Part shown: one piece after another, positions 10,001-16,535 of the stretch
How the letters are laid out: the number at the start of each line of letters is the position of its first letter
Numbering within the stretch: position 1 is the first letter of the stretch
NCBI GenBank assembly: GCA_002686085.1
Contig: NZAC01000041.1
Span: 1-35,138, forward strand
Source: Roseibacillus sp.
GTDB taxonomy: Bacteria > Verrucomicrobiota > Verrucomicrobiia > Verrucomicrobiales > Akkermansiaceae
Direction of reading: 5' to 3'
DNA: 35,138 bases
Translations under genes and position numbers: made by a program
Notes under the pieces: generated by a model
Seen by the model: only the letters and a program-made list of their open reading frames with translations
What the model was told of the DNA's origin: nothing
Database searches by the model: none

Positions 10001-10193
10001 TCGCAGGGAGCGGGTTGCCAAAAGCATCTTTCTTAGGGCCAATACAGGTAACAATCGCGATCCCGGGTTGCATCTGGGGAGTGCCCCAGGGTGGAGCGCT
10101 GGAAGCAGCTGTGACCAGAAAGAGTAATGCTGTGGCCATCGTCGCGATGATTTTCGGACAAATCGACGCTGCAGATTGTGAGGCGTTCTTCAT
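7092..10193 (-). CDS. Large secreted Cys-rich protein with propeller-like N-terminal half
   Basis: A 1033-residue exported protein of unknown function. I start it at the ATG at 10193, because MKNASQSAASICPKIIATM begins a standard signal peptide ending near ASSA (about residue 33). An in-frame upstream start at 10235 would add 14 residues ahead of the signal. Residues of about 60-460 contain repeated beta-rich stretches (IYKIDRITG, GNIAYDSDFDQFFATN, MIYRIPAGG, KIRRVDLD) suggestive of a beta-propeller. From about 470 to 815 come Ig-like modules rich in cysteine with recurring pairs (EECCTEKFCFDLP, ECCSQEICIELP, ICCTGKIF). The last 200 residues include another Ig-like domain and an end with SIDLIQWDD...DPRRFFMVIENP. 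The paired cysteines suggest disulfide-stabilised extracellular modules. No catalytic motif was recognised. Confidence 0.82.
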   Translation of the reverse strand: MKNASQSAASICPKIIATMATALLFLVTAASSAPPWGTPQMQPGIAIVTCIGPKKDAFGNPLPANVAYSLGLMDIRNPDPLNYGMRGFSAPLWTAVTSNGTPSLECHHEPSWTAENLGMLFGTEIDSDGDMYVAAGGLYPNQAPSYEFHRQYGVLGGGATDLSAAGTIYKIDRITGVPTVFSVLPQQAVDLGDGFISGPGVGNIAYDSDFDQFFATNMEDGMIYRIPAGGGPPSGTPFDPLTPDPGDPGMPPVNERLWGISVHNKQVYYAVWNTGYAGDEGKIRRVDLDATGAIIPSTDTEILTVPGETPGAPNWFAIHIPVADIEISADGQRMILAQRGQRDWGGGFIASANHAGRVFVAQWDTSVSSWGITNTLQSGNSWGRGETYGGADFGIEGGVQEELIWCSSADTATDQGPHGLQGVRVTDFPLVSAIVDYSYRVPYDPDYTTGGPDYKGVGGDIDIMQDPQDVRCVEIEVRDIECPEEEGAPFSIDVTLTNLSGKTVKYLWFTPCPVDELPGGAISGTPNPDDIIEIPGAGIPDGGTYTQNITLPTSTSGEKFCLRLTMLDSIGEECCTEKFCFDLPNCDCLEVIDQSVTCEPQPNGLIKYTIELAVLNLTNFNGSAGFDFAHATFLPPSGFVDASVEPSPNPIPPGGIGTVEACYIGLPGSICVNFAVHDSDLVECCSQEICIELPECGGEPELPDTCKLDDLIPCRPNADGGGLVATTSYTICNNSTVPRTYTWSATSIPDPACPVTLPPSAFSPASGTIGPVPPGGCVTIPIQIDCEGLEPGFCAAYQVCAVINPDLEPICCTGKIFAPEEGTVVIGGDPIEPVAVPVGGTATTELFLENTSNQLVTADFVISDTAGILGVRENLADAVSSNAYRISVSLDPGEVHPVDVLLTRFDDGTNSPDFTSLQIHRLYGGDRVITSERLFSVSVRLSREGEVPFGIRRIALLTQPEPLLELTIATRLGRTYRVRESIDLIQWDDAACSVLDGVINRDGTFTGTGGEVICGVPCEVTDPRRFFMVIENP

Positions 10194-10465
10194 GAATTGA
10201 TTGGGTTTGTGGAGAGGACAAATAAGTTTCCCCATAGAGCAGGGTTACTGACTCCTCGTTCCATGAAAAGCCGATTCTTGATACGGGAGAGCCCTGCAAG
10301 GCGCTCACTTTCTCCCCTCTTCATAAATATAGAGGAATTCCCAATGCGCGGCGCCTAGTGAAAAAATTAAACCTGCTCCCGTCATAGAGCCATAAGAGAC
10401 GCCTCTCGCCCCGCCGGTCTCTCGAAAGACAAAGCCCGGGCACCCACATCTCAGCAATCTGATCG

Positions 10466-11050
10466 TCAACTCTCCGGAACGGTTCGCTTCTTTTTGATGA
10501 GACGACGAATGATAAATGTCATGAGAACCAGCACGAGAACTACTGCTACCACAGGCACAATCACTGCCAGAACCGAACATGCCACTGCTCCTCCAGCCTC
10601 CGCAGTACTTACCACCGGGTTCGCCACTCCTCCGGTGGTAGTGGTAGAAGCAGCCCGGGTCAGCGCGGAGCCGATCTGAATTGTTCCCGCCATTCCTCCG
10701 CCACCGATTACCGCGAGCATCCACTGTAGAGCAGGGCTGACGTCTTCGATCTGGCCGAGACTGGCCGCGGACACAAGCACACCCGCAACAACTGCTGCAG
10801 GAGTTGTCACACTGTCGAGCAGGTTGTCGACCCAGGGTATGTAGTAAGCGCCGATCTCGAGAAGCGTAGCCGCCGCAAAGGCGATCAGGACCCACGTTTC
10901 GGATATCCAGACCCAGGACTCTCCCAATTCAACCAGCCCTGCCCGGGACGCAATACTCATCGCGAGGAGGGGCACAAACACCCTAAACCCACAAGCCGCG
11001 GACAACGCCAAGCCGAGACTCAGAGCTGTGATGAGATTCCAAAAATCCAT
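10466..11050 (-). CDS. DUF4126-family membrane protein
   Basis: A 194-residue integral membrane protein that I recognise as the DUF4126 type. It has an N-terminal hydrophobic helix with a conserved-looking GFRVFVPLLAMSIASR segment, and a middle region with WVLIAFAAATLLEIGAYYIPWVDNLLD. Small-residue-rich helices follow (VVAGVLVSAASLG; MLAVIGGGGMAGTIQIG), with a final helix ending in RRLIKKKR on the presumed cytoplasmic side. About five or six transmembrane segments are expected. The biochemical role of the family is unknown to me. The ATG start is preceded by an AT-rich leader. It is transcribed in the same direction as the DUF1552 gene upstream, 245 nt away, so probably separately. Confidence 0.8.
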   Translation of the reverse strand: MDFWNLITALSLGLALSAACGFRVFVPLLAMSIASRAGLVELGESWVWISETWVLIAFAAATLLEIGAYYIPWVDNLLDSVTTPAAVVAGVLVSAASLGQIEDVSPALQWMLAVIGGGGMAGTIQIGSALTRAASTTTTGGVANPVVSTAEAGGAVACSVLAVIVPVVAVVLVLVLMTFIIRRLIKKKRTVPES

Positions 11051-11295
11051 AGTGAAATAGTTTATTTAATTAAGATGCCCATTCCGGATGAAAGCTTCTG
11101 ATTACTTTCCTTTGGAGGGAGAGCAACCCCGGCTTTTTCGCCCAGAGATGGCTCCTGCAAGATACCATTACTGCCATCTTAGCACATCGAATCTCCTATC
11201 TCAAAGTTTCTACCGTTACAAACCTCACTCTTTTTTGGAATCGCCTTGCGAACTCGCTACACAATGAATTCCTCGCTGGCAGCATGGCCACGAGA

Positions 11296-12903
11296 TCACC
11301 CGTTGGCCTGACCGGGCTTGCTATTGCCAAAGAGAGAGCTCACCCCGGTAACCTTCGTGATCACGAGTTGCCCGTCTTTCTCTCCACTATTCCCCGTCAG
11401 CTGAATCGGAGTCCCTACGTGATAGGCCAGGTTGAAGCGATGGAAGTCGCCGAAGCCAACCTCGATTCGAACCGGCGCCTTCCCCTCTATATCAATGTAG
11501 AAGACCTTGGCCTCATCCAGATTATCCGACATGCGAAAACGCCCCTGTGCCGTAATCGTGCCCTGACCCCGCTTCACCCAGCTCTCAAAGGGACGCTCGC
11601 GAAATTCTTCAAAGGGGCTTCCGTCAAGACCCGGTAATGGGGAAGAAGCCTGTGAGTAGGATTCTGCATCCACCCCGAACTTCTGCATCAGGGCCAGGTG
11701 AAGTCGCCCAAGCTCCTGATTCTTGGAGTATCTCAGATAGCGCCCCGTCTTCAGCATGCCTCCCCCCTTCCCTGCCAGAACGATGGGGATACGCTGAGCG
11801 GTGTGATTATCACTGTGCCCCATTCCAGATCCGAAAAGCACCACACACCGATCCAGCAAACTGCCTTCGCCGTCCCGGTAACTTTTCAATCGAGTGAGCA
11901 GGGAATCAAATTTTTCCATGTGCCAGAGACTGATCTTAAGAAGAGCATCAATGTTGGATCGACTAAAGTTCCGGAAGAAGTGAGACAGGTAATGGTGCTG
12001 TCGATTAATCCCAAGAAAGTCAAAGATGAGACGGCTGTTGCTGTTACCCAGCATGTAGCTGATGCAACGTGTGGAATCCGTCCACAAAGCCATCGCGATA
12101 ACGTCCAGCATTGACTCTACCTGGTCGTCGAGGGAGAAGGGAGTGTCCGGACGCTGAAGACTGGAAAAGTCCACGACTCCTTTCGAGGCAGAGGACATCT
12201 TCTGAAGGCGTTGCTCGGTTTCCCTGAGGACCGTGAAATACTCATCCAGGGTTTCGCTGTCCTCCTTACCCGCCTTTCGCTCCAACGCTTTCGCATCTGC
12301 CCGGACCCGGTCGAGGAGGCTGCCCATCTCCTCTCGGCGATTGGGGTCCTGAGAGGGATTCCGGAAGAGGCGATCGAAGACAAGCTGAGGATCGCTCTCC
12401 CTTGGTAGCGGTTTTCCTTTCCGGTCGTAGGATATATAGCTGCACCCAATCTGATTTACAAAGATTCCCTCGGTGGTGAGCTCGAGCGAGCGATGCGTCG
12501 TTTCATTTCCGATCTTGTCCGCAATAATCTGGTCCACAGAAGCAGACTTCCGGTTGTTATGATGCCCGGAAAGGAATCGACGAGTCGAGTTACTGTGAGA
12601 GGAAAACCCGAAGTCCCCCATGTTATCCAGGATCAGGAGGTCATCCCGATGCCGGGAAAACGGCTTCATCAAAGGAGACATCCGGAAATCATTTTCCGTG
12701 CCTCCATTGATATTCCAAGAGGGCGGATGCACCCCGTTGGGCTTGAAGAGGGTGACAAAGCGAACAGGGGAAGCACTCCCTTCCTCTCCACGAACTCCCG
12801 GTGCCCCATGAGACTTCATGATGTTCAGCAGCGGCAAAGGCACAAGAGCTCCTGCCGCTCCTCTAAGGAACGTTCGCCTCCCAATCTTCCACGAAGTGCT
12901 CAT
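11296..12903 (-). CDS. Tat-exported DUF1552-family protein
   Basis: A 535-residue protein of the DUF1552 family, found mainly in Planctomycetota and Verrucomicrobiota and of unknown biochemical function. It begins with a twin-arginine signal (Arg9-Arg10 in GRRTFLRGAAGALVPLPLL), so it is exported folded. The family-like body includes RFVTLFKPNGVHPPSWN, LLILDNMGDFGFSSHSNS, FLSGHHNNRKSASVDQIIA and VVLFGSGMGHSDNHTAQRIPIVLAGKGGG. The last two resemble the alkaline-phosphatase-like fold of the related DUF1501 sulfatase-like proteins. It has a C-terminal extension of about 80 residues (from GTITAQGRF). Its first bases overlap the last bases of the DUF1592-family gene by 4 nt, so the two are translationally coupled and probably act together outside the cytoplasm. 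Confidence 0.9.
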   Translation of the reverse strand: MSTSWKIGRRTFLRGAAGALVPLPLLNIMKSHGAPGVRGEEGSASPVRFVTLFKPNGVHPPSWNINGGTENDFRMSPLMKPFSRHRDDLLILDNMGDFGFSSHSNSTRRFLSGHHNNRKSASVDQIIADKIGNETTHRSLELTTEGIFVNQIGCSYISYDRKGKPLPRESDPQLVFDRLFRNPSQDPNRREEMGSLLDRVRADAKALERKAGKEDSETLDEYFTVLRETEQRLQKMSSASKGVVDFSSLQRPDTPFSLDDQVESMLDVIAMALWTDSTRCISYMLGNSNSRLIFDFLGINRQHHYLSHFFRNFSRSNIDALLKISLWHMEKFDSLLTRLKSYRDGEGSLLDRCVVLFGSGMGHSDNHTAQRIPIVLAGKGGGMLKTGRYLRYSKNQELGRLHLALMQKFGVDAESYSQASSPLPGLDGSPFEEFRERPFESWVKRGQGTITAQGRFRMSDNLDEAKVFYIDIEGKAPVRIEVGFGDFHRFNLAYHVGTPIQLTGNSGEKDGQLVITKVTGVSSLFGNSKPGQANG

Positions 12904-14855
12904 TGCTTTTCCTGATTCTCGATAATCGTCTCCCGGAAGGAGGAACTCATTACGATTTCAGTGAATAGATCTTTCCACGTTCCGTTGTGCTCAACAATCT
13001 TTTCCGTGATCTGATCGATCACGGGATAGTCGTTCCTCGTCATTTTTCTGCAGAGCGCGTAGGAAAGCGTGCGCTCCACCGCGTTCCGAACAATTCGGCC
13101 ACGCTGCGAGTTCATAAAGATCGTTTTCAGTCCGGCATAATCCGTAAAGGTCTCTCCACTGGGTAATTTTCCTGATGTATCGATCACGCTCCCCGATGCA
13201 CTCCCCTTTTTCCCATCCCGCTTGATAAAACGCCCATTAGTATCGTAGCCATCAAGAGAAAACCCGATGGGATCAATTTTTTCGTGACAACGAGCGCAGC
13301 TGACATCGCTACGATGTCTCTCAAATCGCTCACGGAAAGTGAGCTTCTCCCCACGCGGGGCGGGCTTAATCGGAGGGATATCAGCGGGAGGCTCTCCCAG
13401 CCGCTCCCCAAGCACCCTGCGAAGAAGCCATGTCCCGCGCTGGATCGGACCCCGGTTCATCGTAAGAATGCCGGGCATGGTGAGTATCCCTCCCCTCCAG
13501 CTGGCTTTTTCCAGAGTGAACCGCTCGAAGGGCGTCGTCTGCCGCTCAATGCCCTTGGGAGTCGGATGAAGCTTCATCCGGCCGCGATCTTCTCCATAAA
13601 AGCCTGACACCCCGGTGTTAATGAAGGTCGTTTTTGAATCAATCAACTCCATTACCGGGCGGTTCTCCGTGAAGAGATAATTCAAAAACAGAACAGGCTG
13701 TGTCCGGAGAGAATGGTGCGCGATGGGGTTGGTAATCAGTGCGTCGAGATTCGCAATGCCCAGCCATTGCACCCCAAAACTTTCGGAAAGACTACGCGCA
13801 GAAGGAGACTTAAGCATCCTCTCCACCTGATCCCGCAGAGCTTCTGAACTGGACAGCTCACCATTCTGCGCCAAGAGCATAAGCTCGTCATCTGGCCGGT
13901 CTTCCCAGAGGAAGTAGGAAAGTCGCTCTGCCAGTTCGTAGCTGTCGACGGGTTGCCGGCCCCCGGCGTTTACCGGCATCAACATCCCTCGGTAGAGAAA
14001 CTCGGGCGATAGCAGGACCGCCTTAAGCTCAAACTTAAGGATCGCCACGAGGCTCCTTCCAGAATGTCCCCTGATAGCTTCGAGCGCTTCCTCAAGACGC
14101 GAATCGGGCACATGGCGGCGAAAAGCACGGGGAAGGAAATAGCGCACCAGAGCTTCTGCCTGCTTTTCAGAAAAGTCCTCCAAATTCCATTCATCCGGAA
14201 ATTCTCCTCCAATCAAACCCTTGAGCCCTGCTCGTTGTTTGGGCGCAAACAGCTTCTCGAGAGCGGCCTCGGTGAGAAACGCATATTGCTCCCACAGAGC
14301 GGACGAAAGCGGGGCTCCGTGGGTATCGTTAACGAATCCGCTGTCACCTGGTGGATCTTTCGGAAGCAGCTTGAGAACCAGCGATTGCTCTCCGGCCACC
14401 GTCTGCTGCGCCTCGGCAACCACAACCTCAAGATCAAAACCGAACAACGACCTCAAGCTGTTCCGATACTCCGGACCCGAAAGCCGCCTCGGCTTGAACA
14501 CCCCAGGACGAGATTCTACCGGTGCTGAAAGCCTGAGATCGTACCACTCCGCGATTTTCTTTTTTGCTTCGGGCGTCAACTGAGGGTGATCCTCAGGCGG
14601 CATCTCCCCGGCCTCCACGACTTCTACAACCGTTTCCCAGAGCTCAAACCGAGCATCGGCATCGGCATCGGTCCTGATCTCGGTGAAGTCAACTCTGCCC
14701 TTTACTGTCTCGCCTCCGTGACATTTGAGACACGAGGCCTCAAGTATCGGACGAATATCCTCTTCGAATGCCACCTCCGCGCTCATTCGCGAAGCACCGA
14801 GGGCCATGAGGCACGCGGTAACCCGCACAACGGAGGAGCCCACGCTTCTGGCCAT
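12900..14855 (-). CDS. DUF1587/1595/1592/1588/1585 multidomain c-type cytochrome-like protein
   Basis: A 651-residue exported protein of the planctomycete-cytochrome-associated type. After a signal peptide (residues 1-26) comes a haem c motif CLKCH at 42-46 within the PSCyt1-like DIRPILEASCLKCHGG. The usual DUF1587, DUF1595, DUF1592, DUF1588 and DUF1585 segments follow (PRRLSGPEYRNSLRSLFG; YFLPRAFRRHVPD; YELAERLSYFLWEDRPDD; the RGGILTMPGIL region; RNAVERTLSYALC). A second CxxCH (CARCH) lies near 519-523 in DUF1588. Two covalently bound haems are therefore plausible, in an exported redox role of unknown substrate. The ATG at 14855 is preferred over an in-frame TTG 21 nt upstream because the signal peptide starts there. 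It overlaps the DUF1552 gene and lies 79 nt downstream of the selenoprotein candidate. Confidence 0.9.
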   Translation of the reverse strand: MARSVGSSVVRVTACLMALGASRMSAEVAFEEDIRPILEASCLKCHGGETVKGRVDFTEIRTDADADARFELWETVVEVVEAGEMPPEDHPQLTPEAKKKIAEWYDLRLSAPVESRPGVFKPRRLSGPEYRNSLRSLFGFDLEVVVAEAQQTVAGEQSLVLKLLPKDPPGDSGFVNDTHGAPLSSALWEQYAFLTEAALEKLFAPKQRAGLKGLIGGEFPDEWNLEDFSEKQAEALVRYFLPRAFRRHVPDSRLEEALEAIRGHSGRSLVAILKFELKAVLLSPEFLYRGMLMPVNAGGRQPVDSYELAERLSYFLWEDRPDDELMLLAQNGELSSSEALRDQVERMLKSPSARSLSESFGVQWLGIANLDALITNPIAHHSLRTQPVLFLNYLFTENRPVMELIDSKTTFINTGVSGFYGEDRGRMKLHPTPKGIERQTTPFERFTLEKASWRGGILTMPGILTMNRGPIQRGTWLLRRVLGERLGEPPADIPPIKPAPRGEKLTFRERFERHRSDVSCARCHEKIDPIGFSLDGYDTNGRFIKRDGKKGSASGSVIDTSGKLPSGETFTDYAGLKTIFMNSQRGRIVRNAVERTLSYALCRKMTRNDYPVIDQITEKIVEHNGTWKDLFTEIVMSSSFRETIIENQEKQ

Positions 14856-14934
14856 GAATCTAATATTAAGACTCAAGGTCGGCAGCGCCCCTCTCCCAAG
14901 ATCTTTCCATGTCGCGTATCCTGCTGCAAAAATA

Positions 14935-15303
14935 CTATTTCACCTTGAGCAACTTACTGATCACTTCCAACACTTTGGCTTTGCCATAATTGTGGCCCTC
15001 AACTGCGGCTACCAGCTTTCCATCCTTATCTCTCGCCACGATGCCGTGACTCGCCAACTTCGCGCTCTTGATATCTTCCTTGCTATTCCCTTCTCCAACC
15101 TTGCGGGCGGAAATCTTAACGTTCTTGCCATGCTGTTTGCTCTGGTCATTCACGATGACCGTAATTTTATCACAAAGCACTCATCCGTCGAAATAGTAGT
15201 AGATCAGGGAAGGTTTTTTCTCCTCGGCCAGAGCCGGAGCTATAAAGCCCAGCGGTAGAAGAAAAACGAGCAGTGTTACTCTGAATAAATTCATTGAAGC
15301 CAT
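14935..15303 (-). CDS. Candidate exported thioredoxin-like selenoprotein (in-frame TGA as Sec)
   Basis: Read with the TGA at 15183-15181 as selenocysteine, this is a 122-residue secreted protein. Residues 1-26 form a signal peptide (MASMNLFRVTLLVFLLPLGF... ending APALA, with Met4 an alternative start). A beta strand SLIYYYFDG follows, then Sec41-Val-Leu-Cys44, a helix, a strand NVKISARKV, a strand pair GIVARD/KLVAAVEGH, and a final helix KAKVLEVISKLLK. That order matches a minimal thioredoxin-like fold, with UxxC exactly after the first strand; His replaces the usual cis-proline neighbourhood (ASHGIVARD). No other stop interrupts the frame. Neither half makes sense alone: the first has a signal and nothing else, the second has no signal and no first strand. 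A hairpin fitting a bacterial SECIS follows the TGA. The alternative is a pseudogene with a nonsense mutation. The selABCD machinery is not in this window. Confidence 0.75.
15144..15160 (-). promoter_or_regulatory. Putative bacterial SECIS hairpin
   Basis: In mRNA sense the element reads GGUCAU-CGUGA-AUGACC: a perfect 6-bp stem with a 5-nt loop having G at loop position 2. The stem starts after a 20-nt spacer downstream of the UGA, so 26 nt separate the UGA from the loop. Known bacterial SECIS elements have the loop about 16-37 nt after the UGA, a short upper stem and a G among the first two loop bases; this one meets all three. A possible lower stem (UUUGU with GCAAA) lies outside it. Confidence 0.7.
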
Positions 15304-15537
15304 TGTAGCGAGCGCAGCAAAATGAGCTAGTCCTCTTTTCATAGGGCGTAAACCGCAACGTGGCGGCTTGAACAGAGTTTCTTCAGCTGATTCAGAGAGG
15401 ACTCCTCAGCCTCCTCCTCTCTCAATCGGGCAGGCAATTTCCCGCTCGTGCAAGGAGACCAAATCCCCATAACCCCCTCGCAGTAGCCGCTCCGAGCATG
15501 ACATTGCCTGCGACACAGCCTCGTGTAACCATCACTT

Positions 15538-16476
15538 GTGCTCGAGATCAACAGTTACCTGCACCAGATCAAAACGACACCCCTCGTGGAAGTATCTCTC
15601 GATGGCAACAAACCTGGCATCTGGTGCAAACTGGAGTATCTCAATCCCAGTGGTTCTACAAAGGATCGGATTGCCCGTCATATTTTAGAGAAGGCATGGC
15701 AAAAAGGTCATATCCGCTCAGGCGACACTGTGGCAGAGGCCTCGAGCGGATCCACTAGTATTGCATTCGCTCTCGCCTGCAGCCAGATGGGACTTCAGTT
15801 CGTCGCCTTTATTCCCGATAGTGCCACCTCTGAACGTGAACTAATCATCAAGGCCTACGGTGGCGAGGTGAAGAGAATTAGCGGAGGAATGCCGGAAGTG
15901 CTCCGTATTGCACGGGAGACAAGCGAAGATAGGGGTTGGTTTCTTGGACGGCAGTTCTCCAATGCAGACAATACCGAGGCTCACCGCCTCAATACTGGAC
16001 CCGAAATTCTAGAGCAGATTCCCGGAGGAACCGTTGACGCAATTGTATCAGGCGTGGGCACGGGCGGCACCCTTCGTGGTCTCTACGAGGCATTTTCGAG
16101 TGCGGGATGCGCCATTACAGCCCACGCAGCAATCCCGCGGGACGTTGCTCTTTTCGGATCAAATGTTGAATGCTGTAGCCTCCGTTTCAGTAGTGACGTG
16201 CCCGGGGTTGCCGATGGGCTAAGCGAGATTTATGAGGAATGGCAATGTGATGATTTGCGGGAATGGGAAATATCCGGTCAGGACTGCCTCGACCTGACCC
16301 GACAACTCTGGGCACTCGGTTTTCCGGTCGGTCCCAGCTCTGGATTAAATTTTGCAGGGGCTCTCAAAGTCCTCGATCACCTCGGACCCAACGCCGTTGT
16401 GGCTACCGTCTTCCCAGACCGGATGGAGCGTTATTTCTCTCACAAGGTCTTCGAACAGATTCGTAGCCACTCCTGA
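15538..16476 (+). CDS. PLP-dependent cysteine-synthase-family enzyme
   Basis: A 312-residue fold-type II PLP enzyme of the cysteine synthase / cystathionine beta-synthase family. The PLP lysine is K42 in NPSGSTKDRIA, the phosphate-binding loop is GTGGT at 174-178, and the pyridine-nitrogen serine region is GPSSG at 265-269. The substrate-carboxylate (asparagine) loop, TSGNT in canonical CysK, reads SSGSTS at 69-74. Substrate choice may therefore differ from O-acetylserine sulfhydrylase; cysteine synthase, cysteine lyase or a related beta-replacement reaction are all possible. The start is GTG at 15538, the only candidate near a stop at 15526. It is divergent from the selenoprotein candidate with a 234-nt gap holding no other gene. 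The 59-nt gap to the LptF/LptG gene allows co-transcription. Confidence 0.85.
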   Translation: MLEINSYLHQIKTTPLVEVSLDGNKPGIWCKLEYLNPSGSTKDRIARHILEKAWQKGHIRSGDTVAEASSGSTSIAFALACSQMGLQFVAFIPDSATSERELIIKAYGGEVKRISGGMPEVLRIARETSEDRGWFLGRQFSNADNTEAHRLNTGPEILEQIPGGTVDAIVSGVGTGGTLRGLYEAFSSAGCAITAHAAIPRDVALFGSNVECCSLRFSSDVPGVADGLSEIYEEWQCDDLREWEISGQDCLDLTRQLWALGFPVGPSSGLNFAGALKVLDHLGPNAVVATVFPDRMERYFSHKVFEQIRSHS

Positions 16477-16535
16477 TCACTCGGAAGCTCCGCTTGTAAC
16501 CAGAGCAGAAGCAAAGTAGGGTTCTCTACAGTCCC

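Noticed and set aside
10305-10895. 196-residue minus-strand reading frame overlapping the DUF4126 gene
   Set aside because: Its Cys-, Gly- and Arg-rich composition is a frame-shift shadow; the other frame gives a coherent membrane protein.
14935-15180. Stand-alone 81-residue gene starting at GTG 15180
   Set aside because: The GTG directly follows the TGA in the same frame. This fragment lacks the first strand and signal peptide that sit upstream in frame, so it is treated as part of the 122-codon gene.
15170-15358. 62-residue minus-strand reading frame overlapping the selenoprotein N terminus
   Set aside because: It is a shifted-frame shadow with no protein-like features, while the other frame encodes a clean signal peptide.
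15339-15551. 70-residue minus-strand reading frame in the gap ahead of the cysteine-synthase-family gene
   Set aside because: No domain, signal or sensible composition, and it overlaps the start of the divergent gene.
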